Below the pieces are notes generated by a model. It was not told the DNA's origin and did no database searches. It was given only the letters and a program-made list of their open reading frames with translations. From Rhizobium sp. ZPR4 (GTDB lineage Bacteria; Pseudomonadota; Alphaproteobacteria; Rhizobiales; Rhizobiaceae): DNA of 64,000 nucleotides. This document shows, piece after piece, positions 27,070 to 39,252 of the stretch. A program made the translations under genes and the position numbers. The first letter of the stretch is position 1; each line of letters starts with the position of its first letter. The stretch spans positions 1,364,001-1,428,000 of the forward strand of contig NZ_CP157968.1 in the NCBI RefSeq assembly GCF_040215725.1, given 5' to 3'.

Positions 27070-28059
27070 ATGGAGGCTGTCGTCGAAGTCAACAACCTCA
27101 AGGCCTATTACCGGGCCTTCCTTTACGGCGTCGATCGCGAAGTGCGGGCGGTTGACGATGTCAGCCTGTCGATCGGCCGCGGCGAGATTTACGGGGTTGC
27201 CGGTGAATCAAGCAGCGGCAAGACGACGCTGATCAAGACCATCGCGGGCGCCATCCGGCCGCCGCTTCGCGTCGTCTCCGGCGCTGTCAAGTTCCACTTC
27301 AACAGCGGCACGCAGGATATCTACGCCATGACGCCGGAGCAGCGGGCGTCGCTTCGCTGGCGCCATCTCTCCTACATCATGCAGGGATCGATGAATGTGC
27401 TCAATCCCGTGCGGCGCATCCGGCACTCGTTCACGGATTTTGCTTTCCGCCACATGAAAGCCGATCGCGGCACGTTCTTTGATCGGGTTGGTACACATCT
27501 CCAGCGGCTGAAGCTGGATGCCCACCTGCTCGATGCCTATCCGCATGAATTGTCCGGCGGCATGCGTCAGCGCATGACGATCGCGCTCGCCACCATCCTC
27601 ACGCCGGAATTCATCATTGCCGACGAACCGACGACAGCGCTCGATGTCATCGTCCAGCGCGACGTGCTGTCGATGATCCGCGAGATACAGCGCGAAATGG
27701 GCTCCTCTTTCTTGTTCGTTACCCATGACATGGGCGTTCACGCCGCCGTCTCCGATCGCATTGGTATCGTCTATGCCGGTCGGCTGGTGGAGGAAGCTCC
27801 GACACGCAAGCTTTTTCAAATACCGCTGCATCCCTATACGCAGCATCTGGTCTCAAGCCTGCCGCGGATCGGGGATGTTTCGACGCGCCCCTCGCTCGAA
27901 GGCAGGCCGCCCAATCTCGCCATGCCACCGGAGGGATGCCGCTTTCACCCGCGCTGTCCGAAGCGCATGGATATCTGTAGCCGCGAAGCGCCGCCTATGG
28001 TGGCTGTCGAGCCGGATCGGCGTGTCGCCTGCTTCGCGGTGACGGGAGGCGCGCGATGA
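27070..28059 (+). CDS. Oligopeptide-type ABC ATPase (DppD-like)
   Basis: 329 residues. Walker A is GESSSGKTT (about residue 43), signature LSGGMRQRM, Walker [12 protein letters not shown], and H-loop THDM. The C-terminal extension has the oligopeptide-ATPase zinc-finger-like motif C-x-F-H-P-R-C-P-x6-C. It starts 2 bases after the permease and overlaps the next ATPase gene by 4 bases. Confidence 0.9.
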   Translation: MEAVVEVNNLKAYYRAFLYGVDREVRAVDDVSLSIGRGEIYGVAGESSSGKTTLIKTIAGAIRPPLRVVSGAVKFHFNSGTQDIYAMTPEQRASLRWRHLSYIMQGSMNVLNPVRRIRHSFTDFAFRHMKADRGTFFDRVGTHLQRLKLDAHLLDAYPHELSGGMRQRMTIALATILTPEFIIADEPTTALDVIVQRDVLSMIREIQREMGSSFLFVTHDMGVHAAVSDRIGIVYAGRLVEEAPTRKLFQIPLHPYTQHLVSSLPRIGDVSTRPSLEGRPPNLAMPPEGCRFHPRCPKRMDICSREAPPMVAVEPDRRVACFAVTGGAR

Positions 28060-28880
28060 GCGATCTTCTTGCCCTCTCGCATGTCAGCAAAATCTTCCGG
28101 CAGGGCGGGATGCTCAGCCGTCGCCAGATCGTGGCGGTAAACGATGTCAGTCTGAGCTTGGGAGAGGAGCCGGAAATCCTCTCCATCGTCGGCGAGTCAG
28201 GCTCCGGCAAATCCACCATTGCCTCGATGATCCTCGGCCAGACGGCGCCGACATCGGGTGATCTCACCTTTCGCGGCAAACCCGTCGCCATTCACGGACG
28301 GTCCGAGCGCCGCGCCTTCATGCGCGAAGTGCAGCCGGTTCTTCAGAACCCGTTCGAGGCATTCAACCCGCTGAAGAGGGTCGATCGATATCTCTTTGAA
28401 ACAGCGAAAAGTTTTGCACCGACGGGCGCACGGCCGAGCCGAGCTGATGTCGAGCGCATGGCCGACGAGGCGCTCGCTCATATTGGCTTGACGCTTGCCG
28501 AGATAAAGGGGCGTTTTCCGCATGAGCTTTCAGGCGGCCAGTTACAGCGAACCGCCATCGCGCGGGCACTCATCCCGCAGCCACGCTTGCTGGTTGCCGA
28601 CGAACCCGTCTCGATGGTCGACGCTTCGCTTAGAATGGCGATCGTCAATCTCTTCGGCCAGCTGAAGAGGGACCTTGGGCTGTCGATCATCTACATCACC
28701 CATGATCTGGCAACCGCCTATTACATCAGCGATCGGATCATCATCATGAAGAAGGGTGAGATCGTCGAGCAGGGCGGCGCGCGTGCCGTCCTCGACAATC
28801 CGCAGCATCCTTATTCGCAGGCTTTGAAGGAAGCCGTGCTTTCCACGACGCCGGAGATGGAGCCGGCGGCGCTTAGCTGA
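28056..28880 (+). CDS. Oligopeptide-type ABC ATPase (DppF-like)
   Basis: 274 residues with Walker [10 protein letters not shown] (about residue 47), signature LSGGQLQRTA, Walker B LVADEPVSMVD and H-loop THDLA. It lacks the long C-terminal oligo_HPY extension, ending at PAALS. The overlapping ATGA with its partner points to translational coupling. It completes the importer and ends 10 bases before the convergent Lrp gene stop. Confidence 0.89.
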   Translation: MSDLLALSHVSKIFRQGGMLSRRQIVAVNDVSLSLGEEPEILSIVGESGSGKSTIASMILGQTAPTSGDLTFRGKPVAIHGRSERRAFMREVQPVLQNPFEAFNPLKRVDRYLFETAKSFAPTGARPSRADVERMADEALAHIGLTLAEIKGRFPHELSGGQLQRTAIARALIPQPRLLVADEPVSMVDASLRMAIVNLFGQLKRDLGLSIIYITHDLATAYYISDRIIIMKKGEIVEQGGARAVLDNPQHPYSQALKEAVLSTTPEMEPAALS

Positions 28881-28890
28881 TCTGCAGACT

Positions 28891-29322
28891 TCAACGCGAG
28901 ATCCGCGTCGAAAGGATGATGGACGACAAGGTGCGCTCGACGCCATCAATGGTGCCGATTCCGTCGATCAGTTGATCCAGCTGGGAGATCGACGGCGCCG
29001 CGATGATCGCGATCAGATCGAACGTGCCGCTCACCGAATGTAGCGTCGTTACCTCAGGGATGGCATCCAGTGACGCCGTCACGGCTGACAGTGCTTTCGG
29101 AGCGATCGTGATCAGCACATGCGCCCGAATGAGGCCGGACGAATAGGTCTCCGAGAGCTGCACACCATAGCCCGCAATCACGCCTTCTCGCTCCAGCCGC
29201 TCAAGCCTGGCTTGAACGGTGGTGCGCGACAGCGACAGCTTCTTGGCGAGCGTCGCGACCGGCATACGGGCATTCTGTCCGAGCAAGGCGATCAGTTCGC
29301 GATCCTTATCGGTAACCTGCAT
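28891..29322 (-). CDS. Lrp/AsnC-family regulator of lysine degradation
   Basis: 143 residues from ATG 29322 (MQVTDKDREL), which has TAGGAAA upstream; the frame extends to 29376 without a site. The N-terminal HTH reads DKDRELIALLGQNARMPVATLAKKLSLSRTTVQARLERLEREGVI. The C-terminal RAM domain (about 65-140) has the ligand-binding strand pattern HSVSGTFDLIAII. It faces lysine 6-dehydrogenase, with palindromic AT-rich sites between, so it probably activates that gene in response to lysine. Confidence 0.88.
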   Translation of the reverse strand: MQVTDKDRELIALLGQNARMPVATLAKKLSLSRTTVQARLERLEREGVIAGYGVQLSETYSSGLIRAHVLITIAPKALSAVTASLDAIPEVTTLHSVSGTFDLIAIIAAPSISQLDQLIDGIGTIDGVERTLSSIILSTRISR

Positions 29323-29334
29323 GGCGTTTCCTAC

Positions 29335-29362
29335 ATTTTGCAAAATTGCTTCGTCATTTTGC
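29335..29362. promoter_or_regulatory. Candidate Lrp operator between lrp and lysine 6-dehydrogenase
   Basis: A perfect 12-base palindrome ATTTTGCAAAAT (29335-29346), followed 9 bases later by ATTTTGC (29356-29362). The latter also forms an inverted repeat with GCAAAAT (29340-29346). Lrp-type proteins bind such AT-rich dyads in multiple phased copies. Confidence 0.55.
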
Positions 29363-29460
29363 TTATATTTATACAACGAAATGCGTTTTTTGTCGCTATG
29401 AATCGTTCAACTCCTGCCTACACTTATAAAAATCTTATCAATGAAATGCAGGGGAGTCAT

Positions 29461-30564
29461 ATGAAAGACATAGTGGTCATTGGCGCAGGCAAGATCGGTG
29501 GGGCGATCGCTCTGATGCTGGCCGAAACGGGCGATTACAAGGTCGTCGTCGCCGACCGTAGCCAGGAACAGCTCGATAAGATCGATCGTCACCCTGCAAT
29601 TTCCATCGCCGCCGTCGACATTGCCGACCGGGCCGGGCTTGTCGGCGTTCTGAAGGGCAAGTTTGCCGTCCTGTCGGCCGCACCGTTCCATCTCACTGGT
29701 TTCGTTGCGGAAGCGGCACTTGAAGCCGGCGTGCATTATCTCGACCTCACCGAAGACGTCGCCACCACGAAGAAGGTGGAAGAGCTGGCTCAGGGGGCAA
29801 ACACCGCCTTCATCCCGCAATGCGGCCTGGCGCCGGGCTTCATCTCCATCGTCGCCAATGATCTCGCCAAGCGTTTCGACAGCCTCGACAGCGTCCGCAT
29901 GCGCGTCGGCGCGCTGCCGCAATATCCGTCCAATGCCCTGAACTACAATCTGACCTGGAGCACGGACGGCCTCATCAACGAATATATCGAGCCGTGCGAG
30001 GCGATCGTTGAGGGCAAGCTCGTGACCGTGCCGGCTATGGAAGAGCGCGAAGAGTTCTCCCTCGACGGTGTCACCTATGAGGCCTTCAACACCTCGGGCG
30101 GCCTGGGTACGCTTGCCAAGACGCTGGCCGGCCGCGTGCGTACGATGAACTACCGCACTATCCGCTACCCCGGTCACCAGGCCATTATCAAGGCGCTGCT
30201 CAACGACCTGAACCTCAAGAACCGCCGTGACGTGCTGAAGGATCTCTTCGAAAACGCACTGCCCGCCACCATGCAGGACGTGGTCGTTGTTTTCGTCACT
30301 GTCTGCGGCTGGCGCGAGGGCCGCTACATGCAGGAGACCTATGCGAACAAGGTTTATGCCGGCATCGTTGCGGGCAAGAAGATGAGCGCCATCCAGATCA
30401 CCACGGCCGCTGGCATCACCACCGTTCTCGATCTGCTCGCTCAAGGCAAGTTGCCCGCCAAGGGCTTCGTCTGCCAGGAAGAAATCGATCTCGGCGATTT
30501 CCTCGCCAATCGCTTCGGGCAGGTCTACAGCCTGGAGAAAATCAGGATGAGAGAAGCCGTCTAA
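29461..30564 (+). CDS. L-lysine 6-dehydrogenase (saccharopine-dehydrogenase-like family)
   Basis: 367 residues from ATG 29461, with AGGGGAG upstream; a longer frame from 29119 overlaps the divergent regulator. The N-terminal Rossmann fold has VVIGAGKIGGAIALML. The C-terminal domain is of the saccharopine dehydrogenase type (QCGLAPGFISIVANDLAK, LRVGALP-like MRVGALPQYPSNALNYNLTWSTDGLINEY). A stand-alone protein of this size without a ketoglutarate reductase partner matches lysine 6-dehydrogenase, an enzyme described from Agrobacterium. It deaminates lysine to 2-aminoadipate 6-semialdehyde with NAD+. Saccharopine dehydrogenase activity is the alternative, but no partner gene is nearby. Confidence 0.8.
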   Translation: MKDIVVIGAGKIGGAIALMLAETGDYKVVVADRSQEQLDKIDRHPAISIAAVDIADRAGLVGVLKGKFAVLSAAPFHLTGFVAEAALEAGVHYLDLTEDVATTKKVEELAQGANTAFIPQCGLAPGFISIVANDLAKRFDSLDSVRMRVGALPQYPSNALNYNLTWSTDGLINEYIEPCEAIVEGKLVTVPAMEEREEFSLDGVTYEAFNTSGGLGTLAKTLAGRVRTMNYRTIRYPGHQAIIKALLNDLNLKNRRDVLKDLFENALPATMQDVVVVFVTVCGWREGRYMQETYANKVYAGIVAGKKMSAIQITTAAGITTVLDLLAQGKLPAKGFVCQEEIDLGDFLANRFGQVYSLEKIRMREAV

Positions 30565-30590
30565 GCGGCTATTCTTCCTGTTGTTTTTAT

Positions 30591-30614
30591 ATGTGGCGCC
30601 TTCGGGCGCCACAT
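30591..30614. terminator. Terminator hairpin between convergent lysine-pathway genes
   Basis: ATGTGGCGCC, loop TTCG, GGCGCCACAT: a perfect 10-bp stem capped by a very stable UUCG tetraloop. It lies 26 bases after the lysine dehydrogenase stop and ahead of the opposing oxidase stop. Confidence 0.75.
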
Positions 30615-30647
30615 GTGTTTTGGCCCTTGGAAATGGCTCCTCGGCGA

Positions 30648-33600
30648 CTAGCCAATCAGTCGCACGAGGATCTCGACCGGGTGCGGGATGGTCTGGCGAT
30701 CGATCTTGGCGACCTGAGAGCGACAGGAGAAACCGGTTGCCATGACCACGGTCTGATTGCCGTTCTCAGCGATCCGGTCCTGCCAGCTCATTTCGTAGAG
30801 CTCTTCCGAGATGGCGCGATTGCGCACCTCATGACCGAAGGTGCCGGCCATGCCGCAACAGCCGACATCGGGCATATCGAGCTTGATACCCAATTTCCCG
30901 AAGAGATCAGACCATTGCTTAAGGGCAGCCGGCGCATTCGTCCGTTCCGTGCAATGGACAAGCAGTGCGAAACGCTCCTGCGGCAAGGCCCGTGCTGGCA
31001 ACAAGCGGTCGAGATTGGTCGCGAGCCATTCCTGAAGCAGCAGCACCGGCACCTGTAGCCTAGCAGACGGCAGGGCCGCATATTCGCTGCGATAGGTCAG
31101 CGTCATCGACGGATCGATGCCGACGAGCGGGATGCCCATTTGCGACATGCGATCGAGATAGTCGCGCGATTTCGCCGCCACCTTCTCGAAGCGGCCAAGA
31201 TAGCCATGCACGTGCAGGGCCTTGCCGTTGTTCTGTGATACGGCAAGCCACGGCTTGAAGCCCATTTTCAGTGCAAGCTTGAGAGTTGCGATAACGACAC
31301 CCGGATCGAAATGGGTGGAGAAGACATCAGCAATGATGACGACAGCTTGCGCGCGCTCGTTTTCCGAGAGCTTCGCCAGACGCTCTGGCGTGGCGATCCG
31401 AACACCGAGCCGAGCGGCCTCCCGTTCGAGCGATATCGCCGGCATGGCCGGAAGCGCGGTCAGGCCGGCAAGCCGCATCAAGGCCTGGCCGGAGGCCGAT
31501 CCGGTCAGCAGATTGTAGCCGGGCCGGAAACGCGCCATCAGCGGCAAAGTCGTTTCGATGGCCGCGACGATTGGGTCCTTGAGCGGCCTAAGGTATCGAC
31601 CGTAGTAGAGCTCAAGGAATTTCGATCTGAACGCCGGCACGCTGACCTTGACGGGACATTGGCCAGCACAGGCCTTGCAGGCGAGGCAGGTATCCATTGC
31701 TGCCCGCACCTCGTGAGAAAAGTCGTCCCGATTGGCCGGATTGAGGGAGTTGGCCACCCGCTGCAGGAGATTGCCGAAAGGATTGGCGCGGCGCAGTGCT
31801 TCCGCCTCTCGCCGGGAATCGACCTTCCGCTCGGCAAGCAGGCGCAGCCACTCACGCATCAGCGCCGCGCGCCCCTTCGGCGAATAGCGCCGATCGCCCG
31901 TTGCCTTGAAGGAGGGACACATCGGGCTTGTGGCATCGAAATCGAAACAGGCGCCATTGCCATTGCAATAAGCAGCATTGTCGAAGGCAGCGCGGATATC
32001 ATTGCCGATGATACGATCGAAGTCACCGCGCAGTGATATCTCGTCGATCTTCAGCAACGGACGCGATGCGCCCGAGGCGATCTTGCCAGGATTGAGGCGA
32101 TCGCCGGGATCGAAAGCGCGCTTGATATCCTGCAGGCTGGGATAGAGGTCGCCGAAGTAATCAGGCACATATTCCGAGCGCACGCCCTTGCCATGTTCCC
32201 CCCAGAGCACGCCGCCATATTTGCGGGTGAGGGCAACGACGCCGTCGCTGATCTTGCGGACGAGCGGCTGATGGTCGGTGCGGGTGAGATCAAGCGCCGG
32301 GCGGACATGCAGAACGCCGGCGTCGACATGGCCGAACATGCCGTAGTCCAGCCCCTCGGCATCGAGAAGTGCGCGGAATTCGCCTATGTAGGCAGCCAGA
32401 TTCTCAGGTGGAACGGCGGTGTCCTCGACAAAGGGCACCGGCCGCACCGGTCCCTCGACATTGCCGAGCAGACCGACGGCGCGCTTGCGCATCGACCAGA
32501 TCGCCTCGATCTCGGCCTTGTCGCGGGCGACCGTATAGCCCTTGTGGCGTGCCGACGAGAGGTCATCAAGAGCGGCGGTCACATCCGCCAGCTTCCGTTC
32601 CAGCTCGTCGCGATTGTCGGCCAGCACCTCGACGATGTTGATACCATTGGCGGCGCCGGAAGCATCCTCGGGAAAGAAGCGTGCGATGCCGCTCCAGACG
32701 ATATCGCCCTTTGCCAGACCCAGCACCTTCTCGTCGACCGTCTCGACGGAAGCGACCTTCAGCGCCACCAGCCGCCGCGCATCCTCAAGCGCGGTGTTGA
32801 AGTTGTCATAGCGGATGTTGATGAGGGCCGATTGTGCCGGGATCGGCAGCACGTTGAGCTCGGCTTCGGCGATCATCGCCAGCGTGCCTTCCGAGCCGCA
32901 CAGCACCGCGTTCAGATCGAAGCGGCCGTCCTCACGCCTGATATGGGCGAGGTCGTAGCCGGTCATGTAGCGGTTGAGCTTCGGGAAGGTCGCGGCGATC
33001 AGCTCGCTTTTGTCCCGGGCAATCGCATCGACCACGCGATGAATTTCACCGATCCGATCGTCACGCGCCTTGATCTCCTCCAGCTCGGTCCCGGCAAGCG
33101 GGCGCGACCACCAATCGCTGCCATCCGAGAGCACCACATGCAGGCCGAGAACATGGTTGCTGGTCTTGCCGTAAAGACAAGAACCTTGGCCGCAGGCATC
33201 GGTGGAGATCATGCCGCCGATGGTGGCACGATTGGAGGTGGAAAGTTCGGGTGCGAAGAACAGCCCGTATGGTTTCAGCGCCTTGTTGAGCTGATCCTTG
33301 ACGACGCCAGCCTCGACACGGGCGACCCCTCGAACCGGATCGATCTCCAGAATGCGGTTCATATGCCGGGAGCAATCGACGATGATGCCCGAGGTTAGGG
33401 ACTGACCATTGGTTCCGGTTCCGCCGCCGCGCGGGGCGATGGCGAGATCGGAAAAGGCAGGCTCGGATATGACTCTGGCGATGATTTGCAGATCATCGCT
33501 GCCGCGTGGGTAGAGGATGGCGGCCGGCTTGACCTGATAGATGGAGTTGTCGGTCGAGGCGACCGTCCGCGCGCCGTCATCCGTCTCAACATCGCCTTGA

Positions 33601-33683
33601 AAGCCAAGTGCGGCCAGTCGGCGGCCGAAGGCGCCGATCTGATGTTGCGAACTGTCTTTCGCCGAAACGAGGCGTGGTATCAT
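30648..33683 (-). CDS. FAD/iron-sulfur oxidoreductase, YdiJ-type D-2-hydroxyglutarate dehydrogenase
   Basis: 1011 residues, close to the 1018 of E. coli YdiJ. An N-terminal FAD-binding domain (PCMH type; APRGGGTGTNGQS and TIGGMISTDACGQGS) is followed by a D-lactate-dehydrogenase-like substrate domain (FGHVDAGVLHVRP), a ferredoxin domain with C-x2-C-x2-C-x3-CP (CLACKACAGQCP), and a C-terminal Cys-rich region (CCGMAGTFGHE). YdiJ and relatives oxidise D-2-hydroxyglutarate to 2-oxoglutarate, passing electrons to the respiratory chain. That is the product made by the HglS enzyme of this locus. It is separated from the aminotransferase by 135 bases, so it may have its own promoter. Confidence 0.82.
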   Translation of the reverse strand: MIPRLVSAKDSSQHQIGAFGRRLAALGFQGDVETDDGARTVASTDNSIYQVKPAAILYPRGSDDLQIIARVISEPAFSDLAIAPRGGGTGTNGQSLTSGIIVDCSRHMNRILEIDPVRGVARVEAGVVKDQLNKALKPYGLFFAPELSTSNRATIGGMISTDACGQGSCLYGKTSNHVLGLHVVLSDGSDWWSRPLAGTELEEIKARDDRIGEIHRVVDAIARDKSELIAATFPKLNRYMTGYDLAHIRREDGRFDLNAVLCGSEGTLAMIAEAELNVLPIPAQSALINIRYDNFNTALEDARRLVALKVASVETVDEKVLGLAKGDIVWSGIARFFPEDASGAANGINIVEVLADNRDELERKLADVTAALDDLSSARHKGYTVARDKAEIEAIWSMRKRAVGLLGNVEGPVRPVPFVEDTAVPPENLAAYIGEFRALLDAEGLDYGMFGHVDAGVLHVRPALDLTRTDHQPLVRKISDGVVALTRKYGGVLWGEHGKGVRSEYVPDYFGDLYPSLQDIKRAFDPGDRLNPGKIASGASRPLLKIDEISLRGDFDRIIGNDIRAAFDNAAYCNGNGACFDFDATSPMCPSFKATGDRRYSPKGRAALMREWLRLLAERKVDSRREAEALRRANPFGNLLQRVANSLNPANRDDFSHEVRAAMDTCLACKACAGQCPVKVSVPAFRSKFLELYYGRYLRPLKDPIVAAIETTLPLMARFRPGYNLLTGSASGQALMRLAGLTALPAMPAISLEREAARLGVRIATPERLAKLSENERAQAVVIIADVFSTHFDPGVVIATLKLALKMGFKPWLAVSQNNGKALHVHGYLGRFEKVAAKSRDYLDRMSQMGIPLVGIDPSMTLTYRSEYAALPSARLQVPVLLLQEWLATNLDRLLPARALPQERFALLVHCTERTNAPAALKQWSDLFGKLGIKLDMPDVGCCGMAGTFGHEVRNRAISEELYEMSWQDRIAENGNQTVVMATGFSCRSQVAKIDRQTIPHPVEILVRLIG

Positions 33684-33818
33684 GATGCGAAGACTTCCGG
33701 CGTTTTACGCGATGACGAGAGCGTTCCTGTTTTTAAACAGAATTACGGAAATGCTCTATCTCTTTGTTTTCACGCAATTCCGGATGCATGACTGCTTTGC
33801 GCTTCGGCTGGAATTGCT

Positions 33819-36592
<2,774 letters not shown>

Positions 36593-36649
36593 CTCATGAA
36601 ACTCCAATTGTCTTTGATCCCGGCGAGCGATTGTTGGCGTCGCTACGCC

Positions 36650-38044
36650 TCACTCGGCGGCGTCTTGTTTGGAAAGTGCCCGCAGGCAGGCGTCGATCGA
36701 TGCCTGTTCGATGCCGGCGTAATGGTCGAATTCGTTCAGCACCTTCATGCCGAGATCGGCTTCGAAGCGTTGCTGGTTCGGGCTGGCGACAAAATCCTGC
36801 TGTGCGCCATCGCCAAGATTGGACTGAAAGATGCCGGCGGCACTGACGGGGAGGAAATCCTCGTAGACGATCGGATCGAACTGGATCAGGCCTTGGTCGA
36901 TCAGCGCGTCGATATCGCCACGGTTCGTTGTGGCAGTCTTGCCCTTGGCCGTCAGCGAATAGGTGAAATAGCCGAGGCCCTCGGCGCGGATTGCCGCCCA
37001 GTCATCCGGGAATTCGGCGAAGCGCTGAGCAAGCGCTGCCTCATAATCGCGTGCGTTCGATCCGTCGGCAGCCGGGCGGACGATCTTGCGGGATTGATCC
37101 AGCAGCGTGTCGTAAAGCGCGCGGCCCTTCGGCGTCAGCGCAATGCCGCGTTGCTCGATTTCGCCGAAGCGGGCGGTGTGCGAGCCGTCTTCCCAGACGC
37201 CATCGGCGTTGCGGAAGGAAACGGCCTCTTCAAGCGCCTTGAACGAGGTCTGGCGCAACAGGATCGGGCAGGAGCGCGTCGGCGGCCCCTCGACGACGGC
37301 CTTCGGTGCGATGTCGTAATCCGGCATCAGTGCCTGGACGCGATCGATATCGAGCGTGCGCGGCGTCAAATGGTTGATGTGCGGCCCCTTGAACGACACG
37401 ACATCGGCGATCAGGCGATGAGCATCGTGGAGGCGGTGGTACATGCCGGCATCGACATTGGCTTCGTCATGCCAGCGGAAGGTTTCCAGCACCTCGTCGA
37501 CGAACCGGCTCGCATCGGCCATGGTCAACCCGCCTTCGCGCTCGGCCTTTTCGGTGAGTGCAACGGCGCCATCGGTGAAAATCTGGCGCTCGGCGAGAAT
37601 GTCCGCAGCCGCCTTGCGAAGGTCTTCATCGGCAATGAGATCGAGCCGGAGCAGCGAGGTGAAGACGCGGAAGGGATTGCGCTTCAGTTCCGCATCGCCG
37701 GTCGGGCGGAATGCCGTCGAATGAACCGGCACGCCGGCGGTCGAGAGATCGTAATAACCGACCGGATACATGCCCATGACGGCGAAGACGCGCGCCATCA
37801 TCTCAAGCTCCGCCGCCGTGCCGAGCCGGATGGCGCCGTGGCGCTCCTCGGAAATGCGATCGAGATAATCGGTCGCCTCCAGCCGCTCCTTCAGCTTGGG
37901 CTGGGCGATGAGCGTTTCATCGTTGACGCGGGCGACCAGCTCCATGAGCGTGCCGTAGGCGGGGACTTCCTCGCGATACATCGCCGACATGGCGGCGGAA
38001 AAAGCGCTGCGAATATCGCTGGTCGAAACGTGGTCAGGCTTCAT
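36650..38044 (-). CDS. hglS: 2-oxoadipate dioxygenase/decarboxylase (HglS, DUF1338)
   Basis: 464 residues of the DUF1338 family. Fe(II) enzymes of this family turn 2-oxoadipate into D-2-hydroxyglutarate plus CO2 (described for Pseudomonas putida HglS). Expected ligands can be seen: His69 in ERHGAIR with the substrate Arg73 four residues on, a second His in INHLTPRTLDID, and a Glu in FKALEEAVSF; these correspond to recalled P. putida positions His70, Arg74, His226 and Glu294. It is the first gene of the minus-strand operon and is divergent from a LysR gene. AGGAAGAG precedes the ATG. Confidence 0.87.
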   Translation of the reverse strand: MKPDHVSTSDIRSAFSAAMSAMYREEVPAYGTLMELVARVNDETLIAQPKLKERLEATDYLDRISEERHGAIRLGTAAELEMMARVFAVMGMYPVGYYDLSTAGVPVHSTAFRPTGDAELKRNPFRVFTSLLRLDLIADEDLRKAAADILAERQIFTDGAVALTEKAEREGGLTMADASRFVDEVLETFRWHDEANVDAGMYHRLHDAHRLIADVVSFKGPHINHLTPRTLDIDRVQALMPDYDIAPKAVVEGPPTRSCPILLRQTSFKALEEAVSFRNADGVWEDGSHTARFGEIEQRGIALTPKGRALYDTLLDQSRKIVRPAADGSNARDYEAALAQRFAEFPDDWAAIRAEGLGYFTYSLTAKGKTATTNRGDIDALIDQGLIQFDPIVYEDFLPVSAAGIFQSNLGDGAQQDFVASPNQQRFEADLGMKVLNEFDHYAGIEQASIDACLRALSKQDAAE

Positions 38045-38148
38045 GTGCGATCTCTTCCTGAAAGGCTATATCATTCCTATTTGGCAGGATATCTCTTGTT
38101 TGATGGCCAGTGTTGTGAGAGAGAATTCTAACTTGATGCGGAAATGGA

Positions 38149-39069
38149 ATGAATATGCGCCGACGCCTCATCCCTGACATCGTCAATCTGCAGGCGTTCG
38201 AATGCGCCGCGCGCCATCAGAATTTTTCGCGCGCGGCCGAAGAGCTAAACCTCACGCAAAGCGCCGTCAGTCGGCAGATCAGCGATCTCGAGCAGCAGAC
38301 GGGCTTGAAATTGTTCGAGCGCGTCCGTCAGCGTGTCGTGCTGTCGGAGGCCGGACTTCGGCTGTTGCCGGAGGTCAAGGACCTGCTCTTACGCTCGGAG
38401 CGGTTGATGATTGGCGCCGTCGCCGCCGGCCAGATGAAACTATCATTGAAGGTCGCGACGTTGCCGACCTTCGGTACGCGCTGGCTGGTGCCCCGCCTCG
38501 GCCGTTTCCTGGACGAGCATCGCGACGTTGCCGTCACGGTGGAATCACGCTCCAAGCCCTTCAATTTTGATGAGGATAATTTCGATCTCGCCATTCACTA
38601 TGGCCTGCCGGCCTGGGCCGGGGCGGTTTCCACCTTTCTTTGCAACGAAACCGTATTGCCTGTCGCCAGTCGGGTGCTTGCCGGGCGACTGAGCCTCGTA
38701 TTGCCGGAGGAGCTCTCGGGAGCGCCGCTGCTGCATCTGACGACTCGCCCGAAGCTCTGGGCGCAATGGTTCGATCTGCAGGAGCTGCCGACGGAGAATG
38801 CCTATCCTGGCGCACGCTTCGACCAGTTCTCCATGATTATCGCAGCAGCCATCGCCGGGCTCGGCGTGGCGCTTCTGCCGACCTATCTGATCGAGGATGA
38901 GCTCAAGGCCGGCACGCTGCTGCCGCTGTTTGATCTGCCGATGCCGACCGAGAACAGCTACTACGTCGTCATGCCGGAAAAGAAGCAGACGAACGAGACG
39001 GCGACATTATTTCAGCATTGGTTGCTGAGCGAGGTCACGCCGCAATCGCAGGGGATGACGCCGCGCTGA
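38149..39069 (+). CDS. LysR-family regulator, probable controller of the 2-oxoadipate operon
   Basis: 306 residues (304 if the second ATG at 38155 is used; neither ribosome site is strong). The HTH at about 10-65 reads IVNLQAFECAARHQNFSRAAEELNLTQSAVSRQISDLE. The effector domain follows the GcvA-like type (TFGTRWLVPRLGRFLDEHRDV). It is divergent from hglS with a 104-base shared gap, the usual arrangement for a LysR protein controlling its neighbour; the effector may be 2-oxoadipate or an upstream intermediate. Confidence 0.82.
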   Translation: MNMRRRLIPDIVNLQAFECAARHQNFSRAAEELNLTQSAVSRQISDLEQQTGLKLFERVRQRVVLSEAGLRLLPEVKDLLLRSERLMIGAVAAGQMKLSLKVATLPTFGTRWLVPRLGRFLDEHRDVAVTVESRSKPFNFDEDNFDLAIHYGLPAWAGAVSTFLCNETVLPVASRVLAGRLSLVLPEELSGAPLLHLTTRPKLWAQWFDLQELPTENAYPGARFDQFSMIIAAAIAGLGVALLPTYLIEDELKAGTLLPLFDLPMPTENSYYVVMPEKKQTNETATLFQHWLLSEVTPQSQGMTPR

Positions 39070-39252
39070 TTTGCGTCCAATGATGCGAGGCGAAAAGGAT
39101 TGCCGCGGGGAAGCCAATCCGAACGGATTTTAATCGCCGGAGATTCAAGGTGATTTTCATTTGTAGTGCAAGGATATTCGGCTGGGCCCGATCGCTCCGC
39201 TGATAGAACGGCGTTGCAGGAATTAAACATCCGTATCGGACGGGAGGACGCT

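Noticed and set aside
29461..30564. Saccharopine pathway (ketoglutarate reductase plus saccharopine dehydrogenase)
   Set aside because: Only one protein of this fold is present, with no reductase partner; its size and the Agrobacterium precedent fit lysine 6-dehydrogenase better. Not formally excluded.
29407..30612. A 401-codon minus-strand frame opposite lysine 6-dehydrogenase
   Set aside because: No family pattern, and it would span the terminator hairpin at 30591-30614.
32193..33398. A 401-codon plus-strand frame inside the D-2-hydroxyglutarate dehydrogenase gene
   Set aside because: Antisense shadow of a protein with clear FAD and Fe-S motifs.
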